Shown here piece after piece: positions 50,454 to 58,670 of a DNA stretch of 64,000 nucleotides. The notes under the pieces are model-generated. The model was not told the origin of the DNA. It saw only the letters and a list, made by a program, of their open reading frames with translations, and ran no database searches. How positions within the stretch are numbered: position 1 is the first letter of the stretch; each line of letters starts with the position of its first letter. A program made the position numbers and the translations under genes. The DNA lies in assembly GCF_002754315.1 (NCBI RefSeq), contig NZ_PEFE01000001.1, positions 248,001 through 312,000 of the forward strand, given 5' to 3'. Origin of the DNA: Flavobacterium sp. 11. Lineage in GTDB: Bacteria; Bacteroidota; Bacteroidia; Flavobacteriales; Flavobacteriaceae.

Positions 50454-50978
50454 CTAGTATTTATATCCTAAACCAGTTTTTATCGCTTGTGTTCCACCAA
50501 ATTGATTAGAATTTGCTCCAACTGTAGTTTTATCAGAAATCATCAATACAAAAGGACAACCCAATATTGCAGCGGACATTTTAAGCTTTTTCTCTGCTTT
50601 TTTGTCACCTGTATTACCTGTTTGAAGATTAATCATTCCTGTTTTTCCCCTAACTTCGCCTACTTTTTTCAAACCAGCGATGTATGATTTTTCTTCAAGA
50701 ATAATCACTTTTTCCCAATCAGCTTCACCAGCAACAACTATTTTTTCAGTAACCTCTTCTACTCTACCACTTTTACCATAAACAATTTTTTCAATTGCAT
50801 ATTTCCCGATAGAATTTTCAGCATCTTCACCATCATATTTAAAAACAACCGTGTATTCATCTACACGCATAACTTTTCCATTTACGATTTCACCACTGTG
50901 TTTTGTGATAACATCAACTTGAGCACTTGCTAAAGTTGCAGTTAAAATCATAGAAAACAATAAAATAATTTTTTTCAT
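50454..50978 (-). CDS. Secreted protein of unknown function
   Basis: A 174-residue protein with a signal peptide (MKKIILLFSMILTATLASAQ). The N-half is a beta-rich segment of a kind often seen in Bacteroidota exported proteins: VITKHSGEIVNGKVMRVDEY, VVFKYDGEDAENSIGKYAIE, IVYGKSGRVEEVTE. A second block has EVRGKTGMINLQTGNTGDKK and a short hydrophobic stretch (AAILGCPFVLMI). No enzyme motif is recognised. Probably periplasmic or surface; single gene. Confidence 0.75.
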   Translation of the reverse strand: MKKIILLFSMILTATLASAQVDVITKHSGEIVNGKVMRVDEYTVVFKYDGEDAENSIGKYAIEKIVYGKSGRVEEVTEKIVVAGEADWEKVIILEEKSYIAGLKKVGEVRGKTGMINLQTGNTGDKKAEKKLKMSAAILGCPFVLMISDKTTVGANSNQFGGTQAIKTGLGYKY

Positions 50979-51338
50979 TTTTTATTAATTAGTTATTTAT
51001 AATTATCAAAAATATAAAAAAACTTACAAAACCAATAACATTTAATAAAGAAATTATAATCCTACAAAATTAAGATTATAGCTAAAAACCTGCGGGAAAT
51101 AATTTAACATACGCTTCATTGTAAATAAACATGAAATCCTAATCCTCAAAATATCAATTTTATCAATTGCAACAATTAGGAAATAAATATCGCATCGTTT
51201 TTTGCAATTCGTAATAAAATAATCAATATTTTTGCCAATAAATTATTATTTCATAATTATATGCATGCATAGTAAATTTTGTGAGTGTACTAATTTATTT
51301 ATCATTAAATTAGCCTGAATTTTTGGAAAAACAACCCG
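50979..51338. other. 360-nt divergent intergenic region
   Basis: AT-rich spacer between the divergent secreted-protein gene and the KASIII-like gene. Besides the promoter at 51201-51234 it contains no open frame of note. An ATGCATGCAT palindrome lies near 51260 and no hairpin with a T-run is visible. Confidence 0.6.
51201..51234 (+). promoter_or_regulatory. Promoter of the KASIII-like gene
   Basis: TTTG (51201-51204), 22-nt spacer, TATTTTTG (51227-51234): a good Bacteroidota promoter, leaving a leader of about 100 nt before the ATG. Confidence 0.6.
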
Positions 51339-52397
51339 ATGAAAATAAAAATAACTGGAATAGGAAGTTATATTCCTGAGAAAAAAGTAAGCAATACTGA
51401 CTTTAGTGAACATGTTTTTTTGAATGAAGACGGAACAGCTTTTGGATACCCTAATGAAGTAGTCATTAATAAATTTAAAGGAATTACCGGTATAGAACAC
51501 AGACGTTATGCCGAAGACCAATACACTTCTTCTGATTTAGCTTTTTTTGCTTCTCAAAAAGCAATAGAAAATGCAGGAATTGATCCGGAAACGATTGACT
51601 ATATCATCTTTGCTCATAATTTTGGTGATGTAAAATCCGGAACAACTCAATCCGATATGATTCCGAGTTTAGCCACACGTGTTAAAAATAAATTACAAAT
51701 AAAAAACCCAAAATGCGTTGCTTACGATATCCTTTTTGGATGCCCGGGCTGGATTGAAGGCGTACTTCAAGCCAATGCATTTATAAAATCCGGCATGGCT
51801 AAACGCTGTTTGGTAATTGGTGCTGAAACCCTTTCCAGAGTAGTTGATGCGCATGACAGAGACTCCATGATTTATTCTGATGGCGCCGGTGCTTCTATCA
51901 TTGAAGCTTCTGATGATGAAACAGGAATGTTGGCTTACGAAAGTGCTACTTACGCAAATGATGAAGCTAATTACTTGTTCTTTGGAAAATCATACAACCC
52001 AGATTTAGATCCAGACATTCGTTACATAAAAATGTATGGACGTAAAATCTACGAATTTGCATTAAGCCAAGTTCCTGCTGCAATGAAAAGTTGTTTGGAC
52101 AAAAGCGGATTAGGCATTGATGACGTAAAAAAAATCCTTATCCATCAAGCCAATGAAAAAATGGATGAAGCTATAATTCAACGTTTTTACAAATTATACG
52201 ACAGACCCGTTCCAAAAGACATCATGCCCATGAGCATTCATGAACTAGGAAATAGCAGTGTAGCCACCGTTCCTACCCTTTTCGACTTGTTAATTCGTGG
52301 AGAAATAGAAAACCAATCCATACAAAAAGGCGATGTTCTAATCTTTGCATCCGTAGGAGCAGGAATGAACATTAACGCATTTGTTTACAGATATTAA
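51339..52397 (+). CDS. 3-oxoacyl-ACP synthase III-family (KASIII/FabH-like) enzyme
   Basis: Thiolase-fold condensing enzyme. The 352 residues carry the complete KASIII triad: Cys135 in FGCPGWIEG, His269 in ILIHQANEKMD and Asn305 in ELGNSSVAT. It is longer than typical FabH (about 320) because of an insertion near residues 25-40 (NEDGTAFGYPNEV), and it is not next to fabD/acpP/plsX. It may therefore serve a specialised lipid or polyketide-like product rather than general initiation. Start SYIPEKKVSN is canonical. Repeat copy D lies just after the stop. Confidence 0.88.
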   Translation: MKIKITGIGSYIPEKKVSNTDFSEHVFLNEDGTAFGYPNEVVINKFKGITGIEHRRYAEDQYTSSDLAFFASQKAIENAGIDPETIDYIIFAHNFGDVKSGTTQSDMIPSLATRVKNKLQIKNPKCVAYDILFGCPGWIEGVLQANAFIKSGMAKRCLVIGAETLSRVVDAHDRDSMIYSDGAGASIIEASDDETGMLAYESATYANDEANYLFFGKSYNPDLDPDIRYIKMYGRKIYEFALSQVPAAMKSCLDKSGLGIDDVKKILIHQANEKMDEAIIQRFYKLYDRPVPKDIMPMSIHELGNSSVATVPTLFDLLIRGEIENQSIQKGDVLIFASVGAGMNINAFVYRY

Positions 52398-52420
52398 AAT
52401 TGTGAGGAACACAACAATCA

Positions 52421-52560
52421 GGAGCTAATCCGGCTGTACACTACAATTCCTCACTACAAAACTTGTTTTTCTAAGGTGCAAGAAAGCTTCTTTCAGTCGC
52501 TTTTTGCACCTTGAAAAACTACATTTTGAAGTTCCGGGATTTTCATTCCCATCCGGGCTA
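52421..52560 (-). repeat. Dispersed intergenic hairpin element, copy D
   Basis: Read on the minus strand it opens TAGCCCGGATGGGAATGAAA and closes TGTACAGCCGGATTAGCTCC, matching A-C. It has a long inner stem: GTTTTTC, one bulged base, AAGGTGCAA (52464-52481) pairs with TTGCACCTTGAAAAAC (52504-52519). It lies between two plus-strand genes, antisense to them. Confidence 0.72.
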
Positions 52561-52590
52561 AAAAACAATGCCCAAAAACACATTTATTAC

Positions 52591-52598
52591 TATATTTG
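52591..52598 (+). promoter_or_regulatory. Candidate -7 box before the methyltransferase gene
   Basis: TATATTTG (TAnnTTTG) 34 nt before the ATG, immediately after repeat copy D. It would make the methyltransferase gene independent of the KASIII-like gene. Confidence 0.45.
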
Positions 52599-52632
52599 TG
52601 CCTTCGTGCCCTAGCGGCAAAATCAAAAAAAC

Positions 52633-53160
52633 ATGTACGAAAAAACGTTTCCCAATAAAAGATTCAAACATACTTTAGAATTTCTAAAAAAACACGTCTC
52701 AACTTCAGAAACCATATTAGATTTAGGCGTAGAAAATCCTTTTTCTAAAATCATGAAATCCGAAGGATTTGCAGTTACAAATACAACAGGAGAAGACTTA
52801 GACAAAGACCAATCCGTATTTTCAACAGAAAAAAAAGATGTCGTAACCGCTTTCGAAATCTTTGAACATTTACTAAACCCTTACACGATTTTAAGCGAAA
52901 TAAAATCGGATAAACTTTTTATATCTATCCCAATGCGCTTGTGGTTTTCACCAGCTTATCGAAGCAAAACCGATATGTGGGACAGACATTACCATGAATT
53001 TGAAGATTGGCAATTGGACTGGCTTTTGGAAAAAACAGGTTGGAAAATAATCGACCGTGAAAAATGGACAAATCCCGTAAAGAAATTTGGTCTTCGTCCT
53101 TTATTGAGAAAATTTACCAATAGATATTATATTGTTTACGCTGAAAGGGCTAAGATTTAA
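52633..53160 (+). CDS. SAM-dependent methyltransferase-like protein
   Basis: A 175-residue class-I methyltransferase-like protein. Motif I is degenerate (ETILDLGVENPFSKIMKSEG rather than a Gly-rich loop); the acidic motif VVTAFEIFEHLLNPYTIL near 75 is well kept. The C-half reads MWDRHYHEFEDWQLDWLLEK, typical of the family with a hydrophobic pocket. Substrate unknown; the neighbour glycosyltransferase suggests a glycan or lipid. Degenerate SAM loop makes activity uncertain. Confidence 0.75.
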   Translation: MYEKTFPNKRFKHTLEFLKKHVSTSETILDLGVENPFSKIMKSEGFAVTNTTGEDLDKDQSVFSTEKKDVVTAFEIFEHLLNPYTILSEIKSDKLFISIPMRLWFSPAYRSKTDMWDRHYHEFEDWQLDWLLEKTGWKIIDREKWTNPVKKFGLRPLLRKFTNRYYIVYAERAKI

Positions 53161-53254
53161 GATTGTTGCTTAACGAATGTGGATTTATGATTGTGATAAT
53201 GGATGTAAAAATCTGAAATCAAGAATCGTTAATCTTCATTCAAAAATATTTTAA

Positions 53255-54103
53255 ATGAATTATTATATTGTTATTCCGGCTCATAACGAAGAAGCTTTCA
53301 TCGCTTTAACTTTAGATTCTTTGATTTCTCAAACTGTTTTACCAAAAAAAGTAGTGATTGTCAATGATAATTCTACTGATAAAACAGCTGAAATAGTAAC
53401 CGCTTACGCCAAAGAAAATCCGTTTATCTCTTTAGTAAACAAAACTTCCAGCGCAATACATTTACCGGGAAGTAAAGTTATTCAGGCTTTTCATAAAGGA
53501 TTCGAAACATTGGACGAAGAGTATGATGTTATCGTAAAACTGGATGCCGACTTAATTCTACCCAACAACTATTTCGAAACTATCTTAAACATTTTCGAAA
53601 AAGATGCAACAATAGGAATGGCTGGCGGATTTGCCTACATTGAAAAAAATGGCGAATGGATTCTGGAAAATCTAACCGATAAAGATCATATTCGTGGTGC
53701 GTTTAAAGCCTATAGAAAAGCATGTTTCCAACAAATAGGAAATTTAAAACCAGCTATGGGTTGGGACACCGTTGATGAGTTATTATCAAAATTTTACGAT
53801 TGGAAAGTCGTTACCGATGCTTCCTTAATTGTGAAACATTTAAAACCAACTGGAGCTAATTACAATAAAACGGCTCGTTATAAACAAGGGGAAGCGTTTT
53901 ATACTTTAGGCTACGGATTTTTAATCACTTCGATAGCTTCTGCAAAACTGGCGATGATGAAAAAGAAACCGTTACTCTTTTTAGATTACATCAAAGGTTT
54001 TTGGAAAGCAAAAGCAGCTAAAACACCATTATTGGTAACGGCAGAACAAGCTAAATTTATTCGCAAGTATCGTTTGAAGAAAATGAAAGAAAAAATTTTC
54101 TAA
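53255..54103 (+). CDS. Family-2 glycosyltransferase
   Basis: GT-A-fold transferase, cytosolic face of the inner membrane. The 282 residues open IVIPAHNEEAFIALTLDSLI, have IVNDNSTDKTAEIV near 40, and the metal-binding VKLDADLILP (DxD) near 95. The acceptor-side WDTVDELLSKFYDW near 170 replaces the usual ED motif. A hydrophobic stretch near 210-240 may touch the membrane. No polysaccharide cluster is nearby, so the sugar and acceptor are unknown. Confidence 0.88.
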   Translation: MNYYIVIPAHNEEAFIALTLDSLISQTVLPKKVVIVNDNSTDKTAEIVTAYAKENPFISLVNKTSSAIHLPGSKVIQAFHKGFETLDEEYDVIVKLDADLILPNNYFETILNIFEKDATIGMAGGFAYIEKNGEWILENLTDKDHIRGAFKAYRKACFQQIGNLKPAMGWDTVDELLSKFYDWKVVTDASLIVKHLKPTGANYNKTARYKQGEAFYTLGYGFLITSIASAKLAMMKKKPLLFLDYIKGFWKAKAAKTPLLVTAEQAKFIRKYRLKKMKEKIF

Positions 54104-54138
54104 CGAAAACTACGAACGCATAACTTATAACTCATAAC

Positions 54139-54146
54139 TATTTTTG
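54139..54146 (+). promoter_or_regulatory. Candidate -7 box of the mlaE-mlaF unit
   Basis: TATTTTTG (TAnnTTTG) 25 nt before the MlaE start codon. No clear -33 partner. Confidence 0.45.
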
Positions 54147-54171
54147 TAATTTAGCCCATATTCACAAAACT

Positions 54172-54921
54172 ATGATGCTCATTCGATATATAACGCAGAT
54201 AGGAAGATACTTCTTAATGCTAAAAGAAATTTTCAATAAACAGACAAAATGGTCTGTGATGAGAAATCTAATTTTTAAGGAAATAGATGATTTAATTATT
54301 GGCTCCCTTGGTATTGTAGCATTCATTTCTTTCTTTGTTGGAGGTGTTGTTGCCATACAAACTGCATTGAACTTGACCAATCCATTAATTCCAAAATACC
54401 TTATTGGCTTTGCCACAAGACAATCTGTAATATTAGAATTTGCACCTACTTTTATCTCAGTGATTATGGCTGGAAAAATGGGTTCTTTTATCACATCAAG
54501 TATTGGAACCATGAGAGTAACCGAACAAATTGACGCTCTAGAAGTGATGGGAGTTAACTCCTTAAACTATTTGGTTTTCCCAAAAATAATAGCTTTACTA
54601 CTTTATCCTTTCGTTATTGGAATCAGTATGTTTCTGGGTGTTTTAGGCGGCTGGATGGCTGGTGTTTATGGCGGATTTACTTCAAGTGACGAGTTTATAA
54701 ATGGGGCTCAATTGGATTTTATTCCATTCCACATCGTTTATGCTTTCCTTAAAACATTGATTTTTGCCATGTTATTAGCAACTATCCCTTCTTTTCACGG
54801 GTATTATATGAAAGGTGGCGCACTCGAAGTAGGACGCGCAAGTACCGTATCCTTTGTTTGGACCTCAGTTACCATAATTACTTTTAATTACATATTAACT
54901 CAATTGTTACTTGGCTCATGA
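54172..54921 (+). CDS. mlaE: MlaE-family ABC transporter permease
   Basis: Inner-membrane permease of the Mla-type phospholipid transporter that keeps outer-membrane lipid asymmetry. The 249 residues (a second Met lies one codon in) carry five to six membrane segments and the MlaE signatures SFFVGGVVAIQTALNL near 55, FISVIMAGKMGSFITSSIGT and VTEQIDALEVMGVNSLNYLV near 125. Its stop overlaps the start of the ATPase gene by 4 nt (ATGA), so the two are coupled. Confidence 0.93.
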   Translation: MMLIRYITQIGRYFLMLKEIFNKQTKWSVMRNLIFKEIDDLIIGSLGIVAFISFFVGGVVAIQTALNLTNPLIPKYLIGFATRQSVILEFAPTFISVIMAGKMGSFITSSIGTMRVTEQIDALEVMGVNSLNYLVFPKIIALLLYPFVIGISMFLGVLGGWMAGVYGGFTSSDEFINGAQLDFIPFHIVYAFLKTLIFAMLLATIPSFHGYYMKGGALEVGRASTVSFVWTSVTIITFNYILTQLLLGS

Positions 54922-55679
54922 TAGAAGTAAAAAACATAGAAAAATCATTTGGCGGTATCAAAATCCTTAAAGGCGTTTCCACGATTTTTGAAACAGGAAA
55001 AACGAATTTAATTATTGGACAAAGTGGCTCTGGTAAAACCGTCTTGCTTAAAAGTCTTCTAGGAATTCACACTCCAGAGTCAGGAACCATTTCATTTGAT
55101 GGGAGAATTTATTCTGAATTAAATCCAGATGAGAAACGCGATTTACGAACTGAAATAGGAATGGTTTTTCAAGGAAGTGCCTTGTTTGATTCCATGACAG
55201 TAGCCGAAAACGTGGGTTTTCCGTTGAAAATGTTCACCAAAGACAACAATTCAAAAATTCAGGAGCGCGTAGACTTTGTATTAAAAAGAGTCAACTTAAC
55301 TGACGCCCATAAAAAACTACCTTCGGAAATTTCGGGAGGAATGCAAAAAAGAGTTGCGATTGCACGCGCGATTGTAAACAATCCAAAATACCTGTTTTGT
55401 GATGAACCAAACTCTGGTTTAGATCCAAATACAGCTATTTTAATTGATAATCTTATCAAAGAAATTACCGAAGAATACAATATCACGACAGTGATAAATA
55501 CACACGATATGAACTCCGTGATGGAAATTGGAGAGAAAATTTTATTCTTAAAAGATGGTTTAAAGGCTTGGGAAGGAACCAAAGAAGAAATTTTTAGAAC
55601 TGATAACGAAGCTGTCGTTGCCTTTGTTTATTCTTCTAATTTATTCAAAAAAGTACGAGAAGCATATTTGAAAGAGTAA
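54918..55679 (+). CDS. mlaF: MlaF-family ABC transporter ATPase
   Basis: ATPase partner of MlaE. The 253 residues show Walker A GQSGSGKTVLLKSLLG near 34, Q-loop MVFQGSALFDSM, signature SGGMQKRVAIARAIVNNP near 143 and Walker B YLFCDEPNSGLDP. mlaD (the MCE-domain partner) is not next: the following gene is an opposite-strand SprT-like gene, so MlaD must be elsewhere. Confidence 0.94.
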   Translation: MIEVKNIEKSFGGIKILKGVSTIFETGKTNLIIGQSGSGKTVLLKSLLGIHTPESGTISFDGRIYSELNPDEKRDLRTEIGMVFQGSALFDSMTVAENVGFPLKMFTKDNNSKIQERVDFVLKRVNLTDAHKKLPSEISGGMQKRVAIARAIVNNPKYLFCDEPNSGLDPNTAILIDNLIKEITEEYNITTVINTHDMNSVMEIGEKILFLKDGLKAWEGTKEEIFRTDNEAVVAFVYSSNLFKKVREAYLKE

Positions 55680-55681
55680 AT

Positions 55682-56284
55682 CTAGCTTGATTTCAACAAT
55701 TCTACCTCAGCATTTGGATTGAATAAATAAGTCTTTCCGGAACTCATTTCCAAGCATTCAAAACGCTTGGTTCTTATGGCTATTTTCTTGAAAATCTTTC
55801 CGTTTTGGATTCGGAAAACACTTCCATAAGGAATTTCAAACACATAATTTTTATCATTTTGCTGATCAAATTGTTTCAGTGCCAAAGCTAAAGTAGCATC
55901 CGTATCACTGCTGGCTGTTGGGTTTTTGAAATGCCTCGCCAATAAAGGCAATAGGTGATTCGGGAAAATTTCTGGTCGAATGTAAGGAATCATCAACCGT
56001 TGAAAAGAATATTTCCACTCGTTACCATGAGGTTTTATATTTCTACCAAATTTTTCGAAAGCCACCAAATGCGAAATTTCATGAATCAATGTAATCAAAA
56101 ACTTGTACTTATTCAGATTTGAATTTACCGTGATTTCATGTTTTCCATTCAACCCTTTTCGATAATCACCATGACGCGTCTGACGCTCGTTTACAATCTT
56201 AAGATGCACTTGATTGGCAACAATAAGTTCGAAAACGGGTTTTACCGCATGCTCTGGTAAATATCTGGCTAAAGTTTCGCTCAA
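55682..56284 (-). CDS. SprT-like zinc metalloprotease-domain protein
   Basis: A 200-residue protein with the SprT/Spartan-type core: HEISHLVAFEKFG (HExxH near 87) and the third ligand His in IKPHGNEWKYSF near 105. Eukaryotic Spartan cuts DNA-protein crosslinks; the role of bacterial SprT is poorly known. The C-terminal beta domain (FRIQNGKIFKKIAIRTKRFE) probably holds a zinc-ribbon-like fold without the usual Cys. Its stop lies 2 nt from the convergent mlaF. Confidence 0.87.
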   Translation of the reverse strand: MSETLARYLPEHAVKPVFELIVANQVHLKIVNERQTRHGDYRKGLNGKHEITVNSNLNKYKFLITLIHEISHLVAFEKFGRNIKPHGNEWKYSFQRLMIPYIRPEIFPNHLLPLLARHFKNPTASSDTDATLALALKQFDQQNDKNYVFEIPYGSVFRIQNGKIFKKIAIRTKRFECLEMSSGKTYLFNPNAEVELLKSS

Positions 56285-56301
56285 AGTAGTTATGAAATTA
56301 G

Positions 56302-56979
56302 TTACGGATTGGTAGAAGAAACTTGCAACACTTTGCCGTTGAAATATTTATTTCCGGTCAAAGTGAAATCATAAATATAGTTTGCCATTTCACCCGCTGT
56401 TATTGGAGCTTGATAGCCTGGAAAAGCTTCAGCCAGCATTTCTGTTTGCACAGAACCCAAAGCCAAAACATTAAACGAAATCCCACGTTCCTTATATTCT
56501 TCAGCTAATAATTCTGATAGCGTAATAACAGCTCCTTTACTTGAACTATAGACTGCCAATCCGGCAAACTTTAAACTTCCCTGAATCCCACCCATAGAAC
56601 TTATAGTCACTACGTGGCTTCCTTTTTGTAAATAAGGCAGGCAAATTCGAGTCAAATTAGCAACTCCAAAAACATTGACTTTATAGATGTTTTCAAAATC
56701 ATCTTGAGTCGTTTCTGAAAAAGGTTTCAACAATAAACTTCCTGCGTTATGAATGACTGCGTCTATTTGTTTCCAAGATTTGGATAAAAAATCGCTTACT
56801 TTCACTAATTCAGACTCCGTAGCTAAATCAACCGAAAGACAGGTAATATTTTCATTACCCAATAAAGCTTGAGGAATTTTTCTGGAAATGGCTAACACTT
56901 GATGTCCCGCATTAGCAAATTGCAATGCCAACTCAAATCCTATTCCCCTACTCGTTCCTGTGATGATGATATTTTTCAT
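56302..56979 (-). CDS. Short-chain dehydrogenase/reductase
   Basis: Rossmann-fold NAD(P)-dependent oxidoreductase. The 225 residues show the cofactor motif GTSRGIGFELALQFANAG (TGxxxGxG) near 7, NAG in VIHNAGSLLLKP near 80, the catalytic Ser in VVTISSMGG and YSSSK (YxxxK) near 145. Slightly short of the classical 250 residues, as often in this subgroup. Substrate unknown. It precedes the SprT-like gene by 17 nt on the same strand, so the two may be co-transcribed. Confidence 0.9.
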   Translation of the reverse strand: MKNIIITGTSRGIGFELALQFANAGHQVLAISRKIPQALLGNENITCLSVDLATESELVKVSDFLSKSWKQIDAVIHNAGSLLLKPFSETTQDDFENIYKVNVFGVANLTRICLPYLQKGSHVVTISSMGGIQGSLKFAGLAVYSSSKGAVITLSELLAEEYKERGISFNVLALGSVQTEMLAEAFPGYQAPITAGEMANYIYDFTLTGNKYFNGKVLQVSSTNP

Positions 56980-57070
56980 AGAGCAAAAATAAACAAAAAC
57001 GATAAAAAACTAATGCTTTACGCAAAGGATTCTTGCTGTAATAAAAATTAAAGATTCCTATAATTTTACT

Positions 57071-57078
57071 TATTTTTG
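57071..57078 (+). promoter_or_regulatory. Candidate -7 box of the GNAT gene
   Basis: TATTTTTG (TAnnTTTG) 32 nt before the ATG at 57111; no -33 partner at a proper distance. Confidence 0.4.
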
Positions 57079-57110
57079 ACAAACCAAATTAACATCTGAA
57101 TTTTCATAAA

Positions 57111-57680
57111 ATGACAGAAAGCATACAATTCGAGACTGCAAAAATAAGTGATATTGATGGCGTATTGGCATTACAGGAATTGTACCTTGTAGCTAATTTA
57201 TCCGAAGAAGAAAAAGCTTCCGGGTTTGTTACCACGCCATTTACCATTGAACAACTAACCGAAGTCATCAATGAAAACAACTTGTTTATTGCCAAAGACA
57301 ATAACAAAATCATTGCTTACATTTTTGCAGGAAGTTGGGATTTTTTCAAACAATGGCCCATTTTCAATTACATGAGTTCATTGTTTCCGGAACTGATTTT
57401 TTTAGATTTTGAAATCACGACACACAATAGTTTTCAATACGGGCCCATTTGCATTCACAAGGAATATAGAGGAAAGGGATTGATAACGCCACTGTTTGAA
57501 TTCATGAGAACGCACATGCTGCATAAATATCCATTGGCCTTAACTTTCATCAACAAAATCAACATTCCGTCAACGAAAGCGCATACCGAAAAACTAAAAT
57601 GGACAATTATTGGGGATTTTCAATTCAACAATAATGAGTATTTTATTTTGGCGTATGATATGAATCAACCAGTTTCTTAA
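57111..57680 (+). CDS. GNAT-family N-acetyltransferase
   Basis: A 189-residue acetyltransferase-like protein. The acetyl-CoA loop is GPICIHKEYRGKGLITPLFE (RGKGLI near residue 122), followed by LALTFINKINIPSTKAHTEK and the C-terminal strand WTIIGDFQFNNNEYFILAYD. The acceptor is unknown. Its stop directly abuts the stop of the convergent M28 peptidase gene with no base between. Confidence 0.85.
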   Translation: MTESIQFETAKISDIDGVLALQELYLVANLSEEEKASGFVTTPFTIEQLTEVINENNLFIAKDNNKIIAYIFAGSWDFFKQWPIFNYMSSLFPELIFLDFEITTHNSFQYGPICIHKEYRGKGLITPLFEFMRTHMLHKYPLALTFINKINIPSTKAHTEKLKWTIIGDFQFNNNEYFILAYDMNQPVS

Positions 57681-58652
57681 CTATTTAAGCATTATTATTT
57701 CTTGTGTTGGCGTGTTTGCCATTTGCGTAACAGCAGGTAATAATTCCTGAATAAAGGAAGTCATGTGCAGAATATCCATCGCTTTGAAATCATCAGAAAC
57801 ATGATGGTAGAATTCAAAATTTTCAAAATCAAACGTACTTACAGATTGGCAAGGCACTTTGAAAACATCATAAAAAGAGTAATTATCTGATCTGTAAAAC
57901 AATTGAAATTCAGCTTCTTTTGGAAGAAAACCAATTGTGTTTTTACCAGTATATTCATTGATTTTACCAGCCATATTGGATTTATCAAAACCAGTAATAT
58001 AAGCTAGATACTCTCTTTTCATTGGCACACCAATCATTTCAATGTTGAACTGAGTGTATAATTTAAAATCTTGTGCTTTCAGTTTTTTGGCTAAATGTTT
58101 AGAACCCAACAAACCTTTTTCTTCTCCTACAAAAAATACAAAAAGAATGCTGCGTTTATTGTTTTTAGCAATGCTAAAATATTTTGCCATTTCAGCAACT
58201 GCAGTTGTTCCTGAAGCATCATCATTGGCTCCATTGTTTATAAAATCACCGTTTACCCCTTTTTTACCCAAACCAATATGATCGTAATGCGCGCTTAGTA
58301 TTATAAATTCATTTTTAAGAACTGGGTCGTTTCCTTCAATAAAACCGACAATATTAAAAGCGGATCCCTTAAAAATTGATAACGTATCGCGATACGATTT
58401 AAAATACGGTTTCACATTATTATCCTTGAAAATTTGCTCCAAATAATCAGCAGCTTTTACCATTCCAGGCTTTCCGGTTTCCCTACCTTCTAATTCATCC
58501 GAGGCTAAATATTTTAATATTTCGGCAACATTATTCTCTTTCACTTTATATTCAGTATCAATTGTTTTTAATGATGCTAGACTAGCTGTTTGGGCAATTA
58601 TAACTGAATTTGATAAGAAAACGAAAGAAAGAGATAGGAATACTTTTTTCAT
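57681..58652 (-). CDS. M28-family zinc aminopeptidase (secreted)
   Basis: Periplasmic or secreted exopeptidase. The 323 residues begin with a signal peptide (LSLSFVFLSNSVIIAQ). The two-zinc site is intact: SAHYDHIGLG (HxD near 122), NNGANDDASGTTAVAEMA (bridging Asp near 142), GEEKGLLGSKHLAKK (catalytic Glu near 177) and the last His in FEFYHHVSDDF near 287. Last gene of the minus-strand run that starts at the Crp/Fnr gene. Confidence 0.92.
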   Translation of the reverse strand: MKKVFLSLSFVFLSNSVIIAQTASLASLKTIDTEYKVKENNVAEILKYLASDELEGRETGKPGMVKAADYLEQIFKDNNVKPYFKSYRDTLSIFKGSAFNIVGFIEGNDPVLKNEFIILSAHYDHIGLGKKGVNGDFINNGANDDASGTTAVAEMAKYFSIAKNNKRSILFVFFVGEEKGLLGSKHLAKKLKAQDFKLYTQFNIEMIGVPMKREYLAYITGFDKSNMAGKINEYTGKNTIGFLPKEAEFQLFYRSDNYSFYDVFKVPCQSVSTFDFENFEFYHHVSDDFKAMDILHMTSFIQELLPAVTQMANTPTQEIIMLK

Positions 58653-58670
58653 GATATTGAGATTTATTTT

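Noticed and set aside
52599..52620. Possible fragment of another flavobacterial repeat (GCCTTCGTGCCCTAGCGGCA)
   Set aside because: It is short, present once in the window, and overlaps the leader before the methyltransferase gene; not enough to claim.
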